A DNA stretch of 64,000 nucleotides from Hippopus hippopus (Eukaryota > Mollusca > Bivalvia > Cardiida > Cardiidae). Position numbers and translations under genes: made by a program. The notes under the pieces are model-generated. The model was not told where the DNA came from. It was given only the letters and a program-made list of their open reading frames with translations, and did no database searches. Positions 11,791 through 25,200 of this stretch are shown piece by piece (position 1 is the stretch's first letter; each line of letters opens with the position of its first letter). The stretch lies in the NCBI GenBank assembly GCA_946811185.2, contig OX328096.1, positions 70,741,345 through 70,805,344 of the forward strand, written 5' to 3'.

Positions 11791-11974
11791 AAAAGAATTT
11801 ATTGAAAATTTAACATGATTTGTTTCTCTGTTATAGTTAAGTAGTAAAGCTGCCTGGCCTTGTAAGCTAATTACGATCTTGGTGAAAGTTAACAGGGTTG
11901 AACTTTAACCCTTTTTCGACGAGAGTCTGGACCATCGGATCGGTAGCTCAAACTTTTCAGATCAGTTCTGTTTG

Positions 11975-12300
11975 ACGTTGGGTAGACTCACGGTCACTAC
12001 AGTAGCGTTTCGGGGGTCGTGGGTTTGATTCCCAGGTCGGGCACACTTTTCTCCCTTGATTTACTTCTTTGGCTTTGATGTCAGTTGGTGGACGTGGATT
12101 TGTGGCACCGGCTGTACTGGAGGGGGAGTTGGTGACTCTCAGAAAAATCAAGAGGGGGGAGGATTGTTGTATTTGACATTTGGTAGATTCACAACCAGTT
12201 GCCCGGCAAGCTTGGTTGGTAGATCTGCAATACCAGTGTTCCAGGGGTTGTGGGTTAAAGCTCTACTGTGGGCACACTTATCCCCCTTGATTCACTTACA
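11975..12300 (+). mobile_element. Pair of tRNA-like SINE copies (CTCCCTTGATTYAC type)
   Basis: Two direct copies, about 11979-12064 (GGGTTTGATTCCCAGG B box) and 12209-12296 (GTGGGTTAAAGCTC), both ending GGGCACACTT-TC-CCCTTGATTYACTT. A SINE family distinct from the CAATCAATCA one. Confidence 0.5.
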
Positions 12301-12686
12301 TATCACTTGACAAAAATAGACCTACAATAGGGATTCCCTTTTTAAAAGCACAGGATCAGTCATTTAATTGGTAAAAATAGCTTGAAGAGAGTATCCTTTT
12401 TGGCCAACAAGCCAGTTTCACTTGATAAATGGCCTATTTCTGTGTTCTAAGAGAAAAGACGTTTTTAATTTGTTCTTCAATTGTTGTTCTTCAATTCTTC
12501 AATTGTTGTTTAACTAACATTCAAAGAAAAGATGAAATAGAATGAAAAAGAAAAAAGATCACAGACTTAGCAAATAGGTACCAAGAGGACCCACTTTAAT
12601 CACATAATAAACTGTTTCTGCATTCATTTCATCTGAATGATTTTAACAACATTAGTATCTATCAAATAAAAAAATTAGGGTTTTTA

Positions 12687-12901
12687 TTAGGCTTAAAAAA
12701 AAAAAATCTGTGTTTAGGGTTTCCCTACCCTACCTAGAAAATGCTGCCGACCCTAACCATTAATGCTACGATTGAAAAAAAAATATCTGCCCGGTGCGAT
12801 TTCGGTACATGGTCCATGTAAAAAGTTTCTAGAAAAAAAACCCCTACCTACAGCATCTCGGACTGAAACCCTAAACACAGATATTTTTTTGTTAGGCCTT
12901 A
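12687..12901. repeat. MITE with ~30-bp inverted ends (GTGTTTAGGGTTTC)
   Basis: The left end TTAGGCTTAAAAA..ATCTGTGTTTAGGGTTTC mirrors GAAACCCTAAACACAGATAT..GTTAGGCC on the right. About 215 bp, just upstream of LENG8 exon 1. No TSD resolved because of flanking A/T runs. Confidence 0.65.
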
Positions 12902-13014
12902 CTAGTATTTTGAACTCGTTGTGTTGATCGTTTTGTCATTTGTGAAAGAGTTAATTCTAGATGGCAAAAGATCAGGTAATCATGAAAATTTGTATAAATT
13001 GTTTTTTTTCCCAG

Positions 13015-13252
13015 CAATGAATGTGGAAGGCGAGAAACCAGTATTTGACAATCCTGTATGGGAAAAAGCTAGAAAAGCTTTGGAAGCTGTCTCCCCTCAA
13101 AAGAAAGAAAAATCGAAAGAGGACAGCCAACAACAAATTAACAGTAATGAGTCTGCAAATGAGGGTGTGAAAAACACAAAGATTGACAAGGAGGACACAC
13201 AACATAAGCAGTTCAACAACTTTAAAAATAACCAGGGACCTCCAAGACCTCC
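13015..13252 (+). CDS. LENG8: LENG8 coding exon 1 (N-terminus)
   Basis: Pyrimidine tract and CCCAG acceptor at 13010-13014, ATG at 13017, donor GTAAGT at 13253. It encodes residues 1-78, beginning [20 protein letters not shown], then a Lys/Glu/Gln/Asn-rich acidic-basic tail ending GPPRP. The WEKAR box aligns with the WEKARQAL box of vertebrate LENG8. It ends in phase 2. Confidence 0.9.
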
Positions 13253-16200
13253 GTAAGTTTTTTCTTTTTTTATCTAAATGTTGCTTTTTTAGGTAACCTT
13301 TTTTAAGTTTTGTAAAATTAAACACATTTTCTAGTATAAGTTGTAAAGTCCAACTTAAGTAACTCAAAAAATTGGCTGGGAATTTTTAACATACTCTGTT
13401 TTTCCTTATACTCCATAACTGATTTAGAGCTTTTTTTAAATTTTCCCTTGGCTGCTTTAACTGTTTTTGAAGAAAACAGGTATTGTTATAGCCCTGTTGT
13501 CTTCAGGGTTGTCTCGCAAACAATTACATTTTGTAATATCTCTGTCATTACTGAAGATAACTTTTTTTAAGCTTGGACTAGTTAACTGTCAAAAGGGGAA
13601 TCCATACAACAGGGGCAGGTAACCATCAGAATACTTTTGACACAGGTATACCCTTTTTTTCAACTTAGAATTTTATCTTTAAAGGAACTGCAGCCTAGTG
13701 TTGGCACCTGCATTCCATGCTCTTGTTGGAAAATGTGTTCAGATGACAAAACAATCTACTACACTGCTCAAAATAACTGCTTGAATGTGTTTTAGTAAAT
13801 TACACATGTTGAGGGAAAGAGAACAAGAGAACAATAGAAAACTTTAAAATTTAAAGATACATCTTTACTCCTTTTCTGCCAATTTTTTTATCCCCCAGCC
13901 GAAAAACTAGAAGAGGTGTAAACATGAAACTTCACATGTGGATAGATCTCATCAAGGAGAAGTGAAGTGTACAAGAACCGTAACTCTCGGTGCCATAATT
14001 TAGGAGTTATTGCCCTTTATTTTTCATACTTAAATTTTGTCCAGAGCATACCTCAAAAAGTATTAAAGGTGTGAACATGATACTTCACAGGTGGATAGAT
14101 CTCATCAAGGAGAAGTGCAGTGCACAAGAACCATAACTCTTGATTGCATAATTTAGGAGTTATTGCCCTCTATTACTTTTCTTACCTAAATTTTGTCAAG
14201 AGCATAACTTGAAAACTTCATGAGAAATAACCATGAAACTTCACAGGTTGATAGATGACATTGAGGAGAAGTGCAGTGTACAAGAACCATAACTTTCAGT
14301 GCCATGATTTAAAAGTTATTGCCCTTTGCTATTTTTCATACTTCAATTTTGTCCGGAGCAAATCTCAAAAAGTATTACAGATGTAAACATGATACTTCAC
14401 AGGTGGATAGATCTCATCAAGGAGAAGTGCAGTGCACAAGAACCATAACTCTTGATTGCATAAATTAGGAGTTATTGCCCTTTGGTAGTTTTCTTTACTT
14501 AAATTTTGTCCAGAGCATAACTTGTGAACTACAAGAGATATAAACATGAAACTTCACAGGTTGATAGATGACATTGAGGAGAAGTGCAGTGTACACAAAC
14601 TCATAACTTCCAGTACCATATTTAGGGAATTTTTGCCTTTTGTATTTTTTCATACATAAATTTTGTCCTGAGCATAAATCCAAAAATTATAAGAGGTATC
14701 AATATAAGACTTAAGTGGAAGGCAGATTTTATTGAGCAGAACTGCAGTATTATGATTTTGGAGTTAAGTCCCTTTGTTAATTTTTGAGTCTCAAAGTTTC
14801 TTTGGAGCATAACTTGAGCTGTATTAACTTCACAGCTGGATAGTTGTCACTGAGGAGGAGTGCAGTATGCAAGAATGATAACATAACTTTCCACAATATT
14901 TTATTGATTGCTCTTTGTTGTTTTTCAGATTTTTTTCCTGTCTGATTTCATATGTGTTATTTTTCAGATTTTTTTCCAGTCTGATTTCATATGTGTTTAC
15001 ATTTGACAGCTATACAAGAAAAGTGTACTTTGTTGAAGTTTTTTAGTTTACTTTGTATTTAGCATTGCCAGAAAGTAATTCTTAAATCTAGCTGTTTTAG
15101 TCTTTAAACCAACCTACAGGAAGACACACATCTGCTTTTGAGTAAGCATTCGGCGGGGGATGGCCATGTCAACATTGCACTTGTTAACCATTTCATCTTT
15201 ATTTTAGGAAATTATAATCATTGTTGTATCTTCATGCCAATTGTTGCCTGTGGCGGTTGAAAGGTGGCACAGATTATGACCTTAGAGTTTCTTTATCCCA
15301 TACACCACATTCATCGATTATTTTTCTATGTTTACACAGCTGACCAGTAGCTGAACCATTCATCATGGTTTAAATAGCATTTTTTCTCTCTTGATGTAAA
15401 CATGTATCTTTATGACTCGTCTTACTTCTAGACTCAAAATCTCAAAAGGGGGGGGTACAATTATACTAGTGAAAACAAGAAGAAATGTTTAAGTATTATC
15501 AAATTTCAGATTTTTTGGAATGCCACCGGGTCCAAATGGACCCCGGCCTGGACCACCGAGATATGGAATGTATGGACCTTTCCCACGTGGTGTGAGTATT
15601 GTAATTTTTGTATATGATACGATCAGTAGAATAACTGGTGACCTGCTGGAATCCTTTTCTAATCCTTTACTATACAATACTGAGCTTTAATGACCCTGAG
15701 GAAAGACATTTTTAAAAACACTGTCTAGGTTGGCGCCAGCCAAAAATTTTTAGTAGCCAAAATTTTTGTTGGTCAAAACCCAGTCAATGTACCTAATCAC
15801 TTTGACTCAGTCTTTGATTGTGTCATTTTCTTAGTATAGTATTTCATAACATTAAGTCATGTATGATTAAAGCTAGATCTACAGCTTTGCATCACTGATA
15901 TAATTTGTAGATCTAAAAATCTTTGAGTTCTTTTAAATATTTCTGATGGTAGACTACAATTATATACAATAGAGAGTCCAGTATTGAAACGTCAAAAGTC
16001 GGCCACAAATTCCCGTGCTTGTAGGCTGTTGAATTATTAAAAGTTCCATAAATTCAACAATAGATCTATGTGTATATATTTGAATCAGGCCTAACCCTTC
16101 ACCACTTAATCCCCAGTTTGAACGACCTTGAGAAAGAAGGCTATTGCAAATGCTAGGAAAAGGTGAAAATGGTGGTAAACAGCATTTTCTCCTTTTCCCA

Positions 16201-19200
16201 CAATGTTTTCTACCATAGCAAATGCATAATTCAAACACCTCATGAGCTACATTTAATTGTCATATGCAAATTCTTTCAATCTGGACGAGTCCACATATAT
16301 GCCGTCTGCTAAACAGCTATTTGATTTTCTTCAGACCAACCATTAATTTCATGCATTGCAAGAGATATGTATGATCCAATTTTTAAAATTCATCGCAAAA
16401 TACATGTACTGACAGTATCTGTTTTGTCTTTCAAATGATTCAAGAAATACAGTATCTGTTTTGTCTTTCAAATGATTCAAGAAATATCGTTCCACACTTA
16501 GCCTTTCTTGAAACTGCCGATCGCCAAAAAATATCTGGCGACAATATTTCTCATTTGGCGAAATATGGATTTTAGCATCCATTACTTTTTATGGAAAAAA
16601 AAAAAGTTTCTCTGGAAAAGAATCAAATAAAGTCACATAAAGCTTAAAAGGTCAAGTATTTCAGAAAAAAAAACATTTATGATCGATGTTGTCAAATTTA
16701 CTTGACAAACGACTCCATTAATTCGTTCAGTCCTATTGCGTCCAAAAAGTTGCAATTGTTCATGTAATCTATTTATAGAACGAGCTACCTGATAACTGGC
16801 AATGGAAAATCGGATCTTCGTCTATCGGATAGTTAAGGGAGATACAAGGGTTATCAGCTTAGGATACCCGGTATATATGATAATCAAGTTGACGCGCGCC
16901 GATTTCACAGTTTAGGAGGTGTTCAATATACAAAACTGATCAGATGTTCACGGTCGGCAATTTTATCTCATCACATTTTTAACAATCACCAATATCAGTT
17001 CTTTTGGTGATTGTAGTTGCCAGCAGTAAAATTTAATGGCCAGTGGCGATTTTGGCGATCGGTAACGCCAACCTAGCATTGTGGGAAAGGAGAAAATGCT
17101 GGTAACCAGCATTTTCTCCTTTTCCCACAATGTTTTCTAATATTTCAGAGACAGAAATTGTGTTTTCAGCTTCAATGAATTTTTTGGTCTTCAAATGCTA
17201 TCAATTTAGATGAGTCTTAAAATTTTGTCATGTGGGGAAAGAGTTAAACAGATGTTTTGTTCGGTTTTCTAGGCAGTTAGTTAGATGTGTGTCTAAAAAT
17301 GACATGAGGACTGAATTCTCTATCCATCAAAGAGAGTCTGAAGTTTTTTTTCATTTTGTCTGTTTTCCTGTAGACCTGACGCATAATCCAGTGTTGCATC
17401 CAGGTTGCGCAATTACGGGAATTTCCCCTTTTTTAGCTCACCTGAGCACGAAGTGCTCAGGATGAGCTATTGTGATCACTCACCGTCCGTCGTCGTCTGT
17501 CCGTCCATCTGTTCGCATTTCTTTGTTTACACTCTAGCATCTACAAATATTAACCAATCAGCACCAAACTTGGTCAAAATATATATGACCATAAGATCTT
17601 GGATGAGTTCGATTATGGGTCTAATCGGACCAGAACAACTGGAGTTATTTGCCCTTGAATTAGAAAAATTGCTATATTTGACTTTGTTTACACTCTAGCA
17701 TCTACAAATATCAACCAATCAGCACCAAACTTGGTCAAAATATATATGACCATAAGATCTCGGATGAGTCTATTATGGGTCTAATCAGACCAGAACAACT
17801 GGAGTTATTTGCTCTTGAATTAGAAAAATTGCTATATTTGACTTTGTTTACACTCTAGCATCTACAAATATCAACCAATCAGCACCAAACTTGGTCAAAA
17901 TATATATGACCATAAGATCTCGGATGAGTTCGATTATGGGTCTAATCGGACCAGAACAACTGGAGTTATTTGCCCTTGAATTAGAAAAATTGTTATATTT
18001 GACTGTTTACACTCTAGCATCTACAATTTTTAACCAATCAGCATCAAACTTGGTCAAAATACGTATGACCATAAGATCTCAGTTGAGTTTGATTATGGGT
18101 GTAATTGGACCAGAACGATTGGAGTTGTTTGCCCTTGAATTAGAAAGTTCTTTAGAATAGTTCTTTGTCTGGAGCATAACTTGGTCATCTCCAGTCCGAT
18201 TGACTTGAAACTTGGCATTTGTGTTTGTTGCAATAATACGGAGTGCAGTGTGAAAGAACCATAACTCTAACTCATACTATGAGTTATTTCCCTTTGATCA
18301 TCATTTTTACAGCATTTTCTGCTTGTCTGGAATATAACTTTGTCATCTTAAGCCTGAACATCTTCAAATTTGGTATGCATGATTGTTGAAAAATTACAGA
18401 ATGCAGTGAACAAGAACCATAACTCTTCCTAGCATGAATTTTGAGTTATTTCCCCTTTGACCTTCATTTTTATAGCATTTCTTGCTTGTCCGGAGCAAAA
18501 CTTTGTCGTCTTAAGTAGGAATGACTTGAAATATTGTATGCTTATTTGTTGCAATATTTGGAGGTGCATTGCACAAGAATTGTAACTCTACCTCATGCTG
18601 TCTTTGAGTTATTTCCCTTTGATCGTCATTTTTACAGCATTTAGTGCTTGTCCGGAATATTACTTTGTCATCTCAAGTCAGAATGACTTCAAACTTGGTA
18701 TGCATGTTTGTTGCAATATTACCGAGTACAGTGTGCAAGAACAATAACTCTACCTAGCGCAGGTTTTGAGTAATTCCACTTTGATCTTCATTTTTACAGT
18801 ATTTCTTGCTTGTCCGGAACGGAACTTTGAAGTCTCAAGTCAAATTGACTTGAGACTTGGTAAACATGTTTGTTGCATTACCTGCCCTTTGTGATTATTA
18901 TACCTCCTTGACAACTGGTGGTGGGACGGGCATATCTTGTGACAATTTGCCGCTCTTGTTTCATTATCATTTGGTCTTGAACCTCAATATTTGGTATTTA
19001 TCTTCCTTGTAGACCTTTATTGCTTAGTACTCAGGTGAGCAATATAGGACCATCATGGACCTCTTGTTTAATTCTGTCGTGCAAGTTCATAAACTTGATG
19101 GGGGAGAAATCGCTCAAAGATGTGGTAACTTGCACAAAAACAAGAAACCACTACGCGCAAAAAGTATAATCTAGCCCTACTAGTCAGTCTATTGAGACAA

Positions 19201-22200
19201 CGGGAAAGTCCGACAGAGCTTCCTTACATCAATCGATACTACACTAATCGCTATTTTTAGACTATTTGAGAACAGTAATTCCAAATGGTGTCTGATCCTC
19301 ATATTGAAGGTTTTGTAATAAGCAGTGAACCACTATTCTCTACGCATGCACAGTGAATGTGTAATTACATGTGTTTCCGGTTTAAAAAAAGCAATACATT
19401 ATATTCGCGCGGCGATTTTTAAGTGTGTTAAAATTTTGACTGATGTGTTAAAGCAGGATTAAATATGCCACTTAAACAAACTTTTTTATGGGATTTGTTT
19501 GATCAAAAGACAAGACAACCCCCGGTTTTGATAGATCGAGTGAAAACTGCGAAGAACAAATTGGAGGTCCTTTGGGAACCAGCCGAACCACCACGGTCAA
19601 GTAAGGGCAATTTGTTAGAACTGTAAGTCATGTAATAATCATTCAAATTGAGGGACCGTCATCATCATTGTTTGATTATAACACTTGTGTGATAGATCTA
19701 GTTTGGAAAGGAAAAAAAGAAAGGCATCCTTTTCAGTATCACACCAGTGTATAAAAATAAGGTAATATTTTTTGAATGATTAAAGTTTTTTCATTCCCCT
19801 CCTTTTGCTGATTCCATGGGGGAGCCCCCCCTCTTGGCAGAAGTCCTGGATGCAACACTGGATTCTACCTGTCATGGTCCACACATTAATTGACTTCTAT
19901 ATTTCATTTTTAGCTTTGACATTTTATATCTCTGTCATTGTTGAAGATATTTTCTTCAAACTCAAACTAGGTGTTAACTATCAAAATGGGAACCCATACA
20001 ACGGGGTCAGGTAACTATCAAAATTTATTTGACACAGATATGCCCCTTTTTTGACCTAGAATTTTCACTAAAAGCAGCTGCAGCTTAGTGTTGGCACCCA
20101 CATGCAGTGCTCTTGTTATACCCCCGCAAAACGAATGTTTTCGGGGGTATACTGGAATCACCCAGTCTGTCCGTGTGTCCGTCGTTGTGTCTGTCCGTTT
20201 GTCCGTCCGTGTATCCGTCTGTGTACAAATAATTGACTGTTTCTGTCAAAGCGCTGGCGGGGGTATTAAGTCACATTCAGTGACAGCTCTAGTTTTTAAA
20301 TGTTTGTGACAAATACTTGATTTGTTGTAAAGATAGTGCACTATTTCTTTGTGATACAGCCAAGCTTTGGTGGCCCGGCACCTTATCCTGGAAATGATAA
20401 TGGACCAGATCCAAGAGGACCCCCACCTGGTTTCCGTCCACGATACATGCACCCTAGCCCCAGATTTCAACCTAGAAATATGCGTGAGTACCTTAAAAGT
20501 TTATCTTTCATTGAAGGGCTGAGCCCCTGTTGCACAGTTAGTAGCACACAGGATTTGAGAACAGGAGGTTGCTGGTTCCAACCAGCTTGGCCAATTTCTT
20601 TCTGAGAATTGATGATAGTCCTTGCAACAAGATGTATTCTGCTCTCACCGCTGATAATTGAATTGAATCGATGATGGTTATGTTGGAATGTAGCCAATGG
20701 CCTGGGAAGAATACTGTGCAAAAGTTCTGGTAAAATACTCAAGGGAAACATAGATAGGTGCACTTGCTGCTGCTACATAACTGGCGCTAAACAGCATACA
20801 ATCATAAACCTTGATTAAAACGCAAAATGAGCGTTTTCGGGGGTATACTGGAATCAGCCTGTCTGTCCGTGTGTCCGTCCGTGTGTCTGTCTGTGTACAA
20901 AATATTAGTAATTTTGTGCCGCGAACTCTCCTACAGTTTTGCTGCTATTGTATTGAAAGTTTGTTGATACATTGATCGTATACTGAAGTTGTGCAAGACG
21001 CAGTTTTCAATCATCTACTCCCTATGATTCAAGGGTAATCTCCCCTTGAACTTAGAAATTTTTTTGTTAAATTGCCTGTTTCTGTCAAAGCGCTGGCGGT
21101 GGTATTATGTCACATTCAGTGATAGCTCTAGGTGGTATTGTATGAAAATGCGTAGGGGTAAAAAGCTTTCTTGTTAGTCCAGACTTCCCGAAATATGTCG
21201 GTCCGACGGACATGACCGACGAATCTTGACAAGGACCGACGATTTTTCAGGCTATATCGGTCCGACTGTCCGGCATTTATTTCGAGCCGCTGAAAATGTA
21301 ATCGCAATGTTTTGGACAAAAATGGTGTAGTTAAAATGTTACGATGGCGCTAAACCTGGTAAAAAATGAAAATTAACGTCAGAGGAGCGCACTGAATGGA
21401 AAAAAGAATATGAAAAAAAGAGACCGGAGAGAAAATTGATCGAGAAAAGTAAGCATCAATGAGAATGGTTGGTTTATGACTCGGAAAAGGTGCAAATGCG
21501 CTGCACAGACTGTCTGGTTTTTTTACGGCGAGAAAGTTAGAACGGACCAACATCTTCGCAATACAAACATATTTATTCTTGGATGCACAAATTTAATGAA
21601 TTGACTTGCTTGTACTGTTTAGTATTTTCTCCTTTTCCAATAATGTTTTCAAAAGCATTTTTCCTCGAGGTTGTTAAAATTCGTGATTGCTTGGTAAGGG
21701 GTTAAATGTCAGTGACTTTTGAAAGTCTTAATGGGTGGAGAAATAGTTTAATATCATCATCATATGCATAAAGTTGATATAGTGGGTATCCTTCTTTCTT
21801 ATGTTTATTTTGTTTTTGTTAAATTTGATTCGGTCTGACAGATTTTTTTTCGGTCTGACAGATTTTCAGGCCTTGTCAGACCGAATGTCTGACACTTTTT
21901 GTGAACTTTCGGGAAGTCTGTTAGTCCACCTGAGCATGCTTTGCCATAAGTGCTCCAGTGTTTATCACAAACAAAATCATAATATATGCCCTTATCCAGT
22001 AGCCCTTATTTTTGATGCAGTATGGATCAAATTTTAAGTTTTCATAGTTGATATTGTTGATATCTTGGACAAGTTGAGAAATGGGTCAAATTAATGGTAG
22101 GTCACAGGGTAAAATTGGGGGAAATTGCTCCTGAATGCCATACTTTATGCCACCCAGCACGATTAAACCTTTACCACTCTAGTTTAAACAACCCTTGGAG

Positions 22201-25200
22201 AGAGGGACTTTGAAAACATTGTGAGAAAAGGACAAAATATTCGAGAAATACCCATCCTAAAATGATTTAAAGTTTTTTGGGTTGCATTTATTTGTAATTC
22301 GTAAATGCTTTTATTTTGTGCGAGTCTAAAATTTTGTTGTTTGGTAAACTTGTATAGAATACTGTGAGTCATACTCTGGCAAAAGCGGGTTTAAAGCGTC
22401 TCCGTAATCTATCATACGAAGCAAGGCATCACATAATTCTTGATCAGTATATTCAGTTTTTATAACAACCGACTGAACCATGAGGTAGACTGGACCTTGA
22501 ATGCACAGAAAAATTGGCCAGTAAGATAGGACCCCAGTAAGCCTGCGCAGGCTGACCTAGGTCGGTACTTTTTGTCAATGCATAGAAATCCCTATTTGGC
22601 TTGCAACATGTGAAAAGGGGCATTCAGACATTCCTGAAAAGTGTCCGCGCAGGCTAATCCGAGACAGCACTTTACGACTACATTAGATTTTGTGATACAG
22701 TAGACTTGCACAAAACAGAAAATTACATAAAAATGGAAAGTGTCGTTTCAGATTAGCCAGTGTGGACTGCGCAGGCTGATCGGAGACGACACTTTACACA
22801 AATGTCTGAAAACCCCTTTTCGCATGTTGCAGGCCATTTTACAGAGCATGTCTCATTTTGTTTGTGCTTTTTTGTATTACAGAGCAGCACCCTGGTGGAG
22901 CTGGGATTAGATTTAACATACCACGTAGACAACAGAAAATGCAACAGCAGTTCCAGCAGCAAAATGGTGCAATGAACAACTTTAATCAAAATGTCCCACA
23001 CAGACCCTGGTTTCAAGGCCCCAGGGGTCCAAGACCACAGCACAACAATAAATCACAAACATTGAAGGATCCAGTACCCATGGATACTTCGTCTGACCAG
23101 TCAAACTCTGATGAAACTAAAACCTCAGCTAACACTCCCAAGTAGGATTTTGATATTATTAATTACAGATGTATGTGAGCCATGCTCTGGCAAAAGGGGG
23201 CTTAATGCATCTTCATGATGCAATATACCTAGCAAGTCATCATGTAATTATGGATCCATAAAATCAATTTTGTTCAATAACCGGTTGATTCCTGATGTAA
23301 AATGGTCCTTTGGCATGCAGGAAGTTACCACTAGCAAAAAGTCTCGACCTAGGTCAGCATGTGCGACTGCGCAGGCTGACCTTGGTAGATACTTCTTGTA
23401 GATGCATTAAGATCCCTTTTTACAGAGCAAGGCTCATATATATCTGAATTATTCAGACATTCAGTAATTTGAACCAGGCAGGGTAGCTCAGTTGGTAGTA
23501 TATATGGGGTGTAAACCCATGAGTTGTTGGTTTGGTTTCCAGCTCAGCTGAATTCTTTGAGGACTGATGGTAGTTTTTGGCAGGATTATTCTTGCCTCTC
23601 TCACTGCTGCACATTGTTTTGATGATGTAACTGTGGAAAAGCAGCCAGTGGCTTAAAAAAGTCAGTTGTTGGAAACATGGTAAAAGAAACTTAAGAAAAG
23701 CATGGAGAGCTGCACTGGCTGCAGTAGATATTACAAAAAATGCATTATACGTCAGTTCAAACTGATTTCTCTGTTCATTACATTTCCACATGGAATTTAA
23801 GTTCCCCATTTACTCAATTTAGCCAAATGTAGAAATGTGTTTAAATCAATAATTTAGCAACATCTATGGCCCCAAAAAATGAAATGAAGGTTCAGATTTG
23901 TGATTGGGAATGAATCTGGGACGGGAGAAAATTACATCAGGTCGAAATCGTAAGGAAGGGGGAGTGTATCACTAGAGTCATATGCACGCCCCCCATCTAA
24001 AATTAGAAAGCTAGACTACTTGGTGTTTCAACACAAAAAATGGGGCACTCCTCTATTTGTAGGATCATGTCTTTTCCCCTTCTTTCAGCAATCCAAAAAA
24101 CGCTAAATACTAATGTGCACATGCGAAATTCACATTTCTACTGTCTTTAAAATTACGCCAGTGCACTCTCGATATAGAATTCCAACATCCTGGACTAAAT
24201 TGCTATTGGGTTTTTGTGACATTGTTGTGACAGTAGTTGTGAGCTGCATGAATATTCAAGGCAAAGGTTGTACACAGTCACATGACAAGTACTATGCGGT
24301 ATCATCGGTTGAAGGAGTGGATAGGAGCCAAGTCCAAAATTACATTTTCTATCTGTCTTAATCTGTGCAATCTCGCAACTGCCGGGTGTAATATTTGTCA
24401 TGAAGCTACAAGAATGACTATAGTTTGATAAAATATCAACAAGATTGGTTACATTTGGCTTAAAATGGGTAAATAGGTATCTTTAAGGTTTAGCTGTTTT
24501 CTATGCTTCTATTTTATGTGCTTAGGGAATAACCAATACAGGGAACGATGTGTTTTTCCTGTTTGGTATAAGTTAGTGGTTGTATACATGTATATCACAT
24601 TTGTTACAAGAATGTAGCTTCTTTAAAATTATCATGCAAAAAATATCTCCTTACCAGACAGTGTATATCCAAGATCAGACTGCACATATTGTGCAGTCTG
24701 ATCTTGATCTACATTGTCTGCAAAAAGGTCTTAGAGTCACGCTTAGCAGACTATGGGCTAGGCAATCATAGTATCTGTATAATTTTCAGAAAAGGGAAAG
24801 AAACACAAGATGCCGGGGCATCTGGAGCCTGGCCACCAAGTCTCAAGTAAGTTGACCATTAAACAGTTTTATCAATGGATATTGTAATTTTATCTGCTTC
24901 ATATAATCTATGATGGTTTAGGTGTTGAAGGGGGCTATTCAGTTTTTATGCTGGAAATTAAATTTTTTGTAAAATACAGATAAATGTATTTTTCTTTGCA
25001 ATGGTGTAAAGTGTGTGGTTAAACTCTGGTGCAATTTTGGGCTTTTCTTAAACATGAAGGAAGTTTTACAGTGCATAACTGTATGTTTTAATTACATCAG
25101 ATATGACATCTATTTCCTGATTTGCATATGAATCCTGGTCTGCAACATGTGTTAATGATCATATGAAATTCACACATGTCTTTAAGAAATTCTTGCATGA

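Larger units (their letters stand above)
17385..19864. mobile_element. TIR DNA transposon, interrupted by a Helentron-like element
   Basis: Termini are AATCCAGTGTTGCATCCAGG at 17385 and its exact reverse complement at 19845-19864. The left remnant (17385-17433) and right part (about 19078-19864) together make about 830 bp once the 17434-19077 insertion is set aside. It carries the exon at 19465-19600. I cannot identify a clear target-site duplication. The CAGTGTTG ends resemble hAT termini, but no 8-bp duplication is visible. Confidence 0.6.

Noticed and set aside
12972..13367. 131-codon minus-strand frame
   Set aside because: Shadow of LENG8 exon 1, rich in Phe/Leu as expected from the antisense of Lys/Glu codons.
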